From NCBI GenBank assembly GCA_012034055.1, contig JAAUSG010000023.1, positions 1 through 35,823 on the forward strand: a stretch of DNA of 35,823 bases, in the 5' to 3' direction. A model generated the notes under the pieces. It searched no databases, was not told the DNA's origin, and worked only from the letters and a program-made list of their open reading frames with translations. Position 1 is the first letter of the stretch, and every line of letters begins with the position of its first letter. Source of the DNA: Leptolyngbyaceae cyanobacterium RU_5_1 (GTDB lineage Bacteria; Cyanobacteriota; Cyanobacteriia; Leptolyngbyales; Leptolyngbyaceae). Both the position numbers and the translations under genes were made by a program. Positions 34,412 through 35,823 of this stretch are shown here, in pieces.

Positions 34412-34439
34412 CCTCACTCAAAAAATTTTATTGTCTGCT

Positions 34440-35689
34440 ATGGTTCTCAATACAAAATCAGACGTAGATCGGGCGATCGCCGCTGTTTATCGCTCCGAGT
34501 GGGGGCGAATCATCGCCATCCTGATCCGGCTGGTAGGAGATTTTGATGTGGCTGAAGAGTCCGCGCAGGAGGCATTCACGGCGGCTGTCAATCAGTGGCA
34601 GTCTGGTATCCCCGATCTCCCCCGTGCCTGGATTATCCGAACGGCGCGGTACAAAGCGATCGATCGTCTGCGGCGGCGGACACGGCTGACGGAAAAACTG
34701 GAATGGTACGCGGCATCCGGGTTAATTCCAACTCACGAGGAGCCGAAGTACGATACGGACGAAATTCCCGACGATCGCCTGCGGCTAATCTTCACCTGCT
34801 GCCACCCGGCACTGGCGATCGAGGCTCAGGTCGCTCTAACGCTGCGGATGCTGGGTGGACTGGAAACGGACGAAATTGCCCGTGCGTTTCTCGTGCCCAC
34901 GGCGACCATGGCGCAACGACTCGTGCGTGCCAAACGCAAAATTCGGGATGCAGGAATTCCCTACAAAGTACCAGACACAACCGACCTGACCACCCGAATA
35001 GACGCGGTGCTGACCGTGATCTATCTGATTTTCAACGAAGGCTATGCGGCAACCAGGGGCGAGGCGCTGGTAAGGGCTGACCTCTGCACCGAAGCCATCC
35101 GGCTGGGGCAACTGGTGCGAACGTTGATGGCACCCCAACCGCCCTCAGAAGTGACAGCACTGGTGGCACTGATGTTGCTGCACGACTCGCGGCGTGATGC
35201 TCGTCTGGATGAAGCAGGCGATCTAGTGCTGCTCGAAGATCAAGATCGTCAGCGCTGGAACCAACAACAGATTGCCGAGGCACTGCCGCTGGTCGAGGAG
35301 GCACTGCAGGGTGGAACGGGTGCATTTGCTGTGCAGGCGGCGATCGCGGCACTCCATTGTCAGGCGGCACGGGCAGAAGAAACCGACTGGGCGCAGATCG
35401 TGCGGCTCTATGATCTGTTGGAACGCTTGCAGCCTTCGCCAATTGTGTCACTCAATCGAGCAGTGCGATCGCAATGGTAGACAGTCCTCAAACGGCGATC
35501 GAACTCATGGATGCACTCACTACTGAACTCGACGCCTACCACCTGTTCCACGCCGCCCGTGCTGATCTGCTGCGCCGTGTTGGAGACTCCGAAGCAGCCG
35601 CCCAGAGCTATACACGAGCACTATCGATTGTCACGAATGACAGCGAACGGCGCTTTCTGGAACGTCGGTTGCGTGAAGTGCAGTCCTAG
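34440..35689 (+). pseudogene. ECF sigma factor with TPR-like C-terminal extension (ECF42-like), frameshifted once
   Basis: From the ATG at 34440: sigma region 2 (about 10-80, IAAVYRSEWGRIIAILIRLVGDFDVAEESAQEAF to IDRLRRR), region 4 (about 110-170, LRMLGGLETDEIARAFLV-PTATMAQRLVRAKRKIRDAG), then a ~240-residue helical extension with IYLIFNEGYAATRGE and LCTEAIRLGQLV as in ECF42/DUF6596 sigma factors. The frame stops at 35480 after LNRAV. One extra G near 35465 would continue as AIAMVDSPQTAIELMDALTT to the stop at 35689, giving 416 residues, the normal size. Without it the last ~70 residues are lost, which I recall as important for activity in this group. No anti-sigma gene is adjacent, as usual for ECF42. 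Confidence 0.88.
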
Positions 35690-35750
35690 TACAACAGATG
35701 GAGGGGTCAGATATGGATAATAATCCCAGCATTCTCTCGCATGTTTCTTG

Positions 35751-35823
35751 CTGTAAATTTTCCGGTGACGTAGGGGCGGGTTTTGCCAAAGGTCTCGCTA
35801 AGATCCCCAGATTGTCTACCAAA
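35751..35823. mobile_element. MITE-like element, second copy, cut by window edge
   Basis: Starts with CTGTAAATTTTCCGGTGA and continues with GTAGGGGCGGGTTT and the same centre (GGTCTCGCTA, ATCCCCAGATTGTCTACC) as the complete copy at 2710-2823, in the same orientation. The right half is outside the window. 35690-35750 shows no gene. Confidence 0.65.

Noticed and set aside
34595-35080. 161-codon frame within the ECF sigma gene
   Set aside because: Out-of-frame shadow of sigma regions 2 and 4; composition unlike a real protein.

Overview
The window looks like chromosomal DNA of a cyanobacterium, most likely filamentous and rich in repeats. Evidence: the HIP1 octamer GCGATCGC is frequent in genes on both strands; there are cyanobacterial families (SLH-domain iron-uptake porin, CP12, DUF3177, a cyanobacterial-type FIST protein, AAA-like/GAF proteins, type IV pilin-like G/H); and intergenic DNA carries palindromic and heptanucleotide repeats of the cyanobacterial kind. 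Families were recognised from memory of their sequences; no database search was run.

Layout. 1-2653: the 5' part of an outer-membrane iron-uptake porin, a repeat-filled spacer and an unknown membrane protein. 2833-11418: a polyol uptake and oxidation locus. Leftward are a lipoprotein binding protein, two MalF/MalG-type permeases, a MalK/SmoK-type ATPase and a mannitol-dehydrogenase-family enzyme. Divergently are a xylitol-dehydrogenase-like SDR and a SorC-family regulator. A perfect 16-bp palindrome sits in the divergent promoter region. 11415-18275: housekeeping genes (glyS, trmB, FIST sensor, cp12, DUF3177, a conserved small protein), with a decayed flavoprotein gene beside trmB and a possible structured RNA between FIST and cp12. 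18424-24312: a 5'-truncated priA faces an AAA-like ATPase gene that also lacks a clean 5' end, followed by a 1141-residue AAA-like protein with four GAF domains arranged as a duplicated pair. 24386-30417: a frameshifted BrkB/YihY gene, a SLOG-family fragment cut by an IS derivative, tRNA-Lys(UUU), a pilin-like gene, class II fba, and a cluster of dead insertion sequences (IS630-, IS5- and IS4-type pieces).

30484-35689 is the most system-like region. An ECF sigma factor of the large type with a TPR-like C-terminal extension (ECF42-like) is divergent from seven small genes: YCII/DGPF, SnoaL-like, PhnB-like VOC, VOC, DUF899, DUF1579 and cupin. The divergent region holds two ~55-bp direct repeats, each with TGTCGA-N17-CGAC directed toward the seven-gene set. 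This suggests a sigma factor dedicated to a small-enzyme regulon. The sigma gene and the DUF899 gene each carry one single-base deletion that breaks the frame. The BrkB gene has the same kind of lesion, so sequencing error has to be excluded.

A MITE-like element occurs complete at 2710-2823 and again, cut by the window edge, at 35751-35823.
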